Origin: Acanthopleura granulata
Taxonomy: Eukaryota; Mollusca; Polyplacophora; Chitonida; Chitonidae
Reading direction: 5' to 3'
Assembly: GCA_016165875.1 (NCBI GenBank)
Contig: JABBOT010000004.1
Span: 7,681,642-7,745,641, forward strand
Length of the DNA: 64,000 nucleotides
In this document: piece after piece, positions 63,851 through 64,000 of the stretch
Layout of the letters: each line of letters begins with the position of its first letter
Numbering within the stretch: position 1 is the stretch's first letter
Program-made: the position numbers and the translations under genes
The notes under the pieces: generated by a model
Told to the model about the DNA's origin: nothing
Databases searched by the model: none
Seen by the model: the letters and a program-made list of their open reading frames with translations, nothing else

Positions 63851-64000
63851 GTAAAATGATCGTTGACACATTTGTCATTTCCTGCCTTTGTACACTTTCA
63901 GTTACGTGGTCTTCTTAGTTCCGAGTTTTGGGAAGTGATGTATTTTGAATTATCAGTGATAGAACAGGTGATATTTAACTTCTTGGACTGAATCATAACT

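Noticed and set aside
1..64000. tRNA, rRNA or CRISPR-type arrays
   Set aside because: None seen. The only tRNA-like sequence is the SINE head, which is degenerate and not a functional tRNA gene.

Overview
This window is animal nuclear DNA. It has spliced genes with GT-AG introns, AT-rich non-coding sequence, and many copies of one tRNA-headed SINE whose 3' half reads like the short repeat common in mollusc and other lophotrochozoan genomes. A gastropod, bivalve or brachiopod is the likely source. The clade call rests on repeat character and gene content, not on a search. Only about a tenth of the window is coding. Most single-frame ORFs longer than 60 codons are chance ORFs in introns or intergenic DNA, so the genes were rebuilt here by hand from splice sites, reading phase and paralogue comparison.

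Layout. (1) 4.87-12 kb, minus strand: a four-coding-exon CTR/SLC31 copper transporter of 190 residues, with a probable 5' UTR exon upstream. (2) 12-18 kb: no supported gene; SINE copies, a diverged repeat block and a poly-T tract. (3) 18.3-26.7 kb: two rhodopsin-like (class A) GPCR genes in head-to-head orientation. They share intron positions and phases exactly, so they are inverted paralogues. The plus-strand copy has lost sequence hallmarks that the minus-strand copy keeps. (4) 28-29.2 kb, plus strand: two phase-compatible exons that look like the 3' end of an unrecognised gene. (5) 31.67-63.85 kb, plus strand: the main feature, a tandem locus of large secreted or membrane proteins. Each unit has a two-part beta-rich module that I relate to the metazoan LolA-like domain family, followed by a small SEA-like segment and Cys-rich PAN/apple domains.

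The tandem locus has three units. Unit 1 (31666-44766) has a signal peptide, the full module and one apple domain, but no stop codon or membrane anchor. Unit 2 (45652-52919) has no start. It begins inside the sixth exon of the module, but has four apple domains, a transmembrane helix and a stop. Unit 3 (56043 to beyond 63850) starts afresh with its own signal peptide and is cut by the window edge. Exon lengths and phases are nearly identical across units. Units 1 and 2 may form one fused, bi-modular type I membrane protein with five apple domains, or they may be two damaged neighbours. The sequence permits a fusion but does not prove it.

The biological role of the LolA-like/apple proteins is unknown. 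Their architecture (signal peptide, many N-glycosylation sequons, disulphide-rich apple domains, single TM helix, short tail) points to the cell surface or extracellular space.
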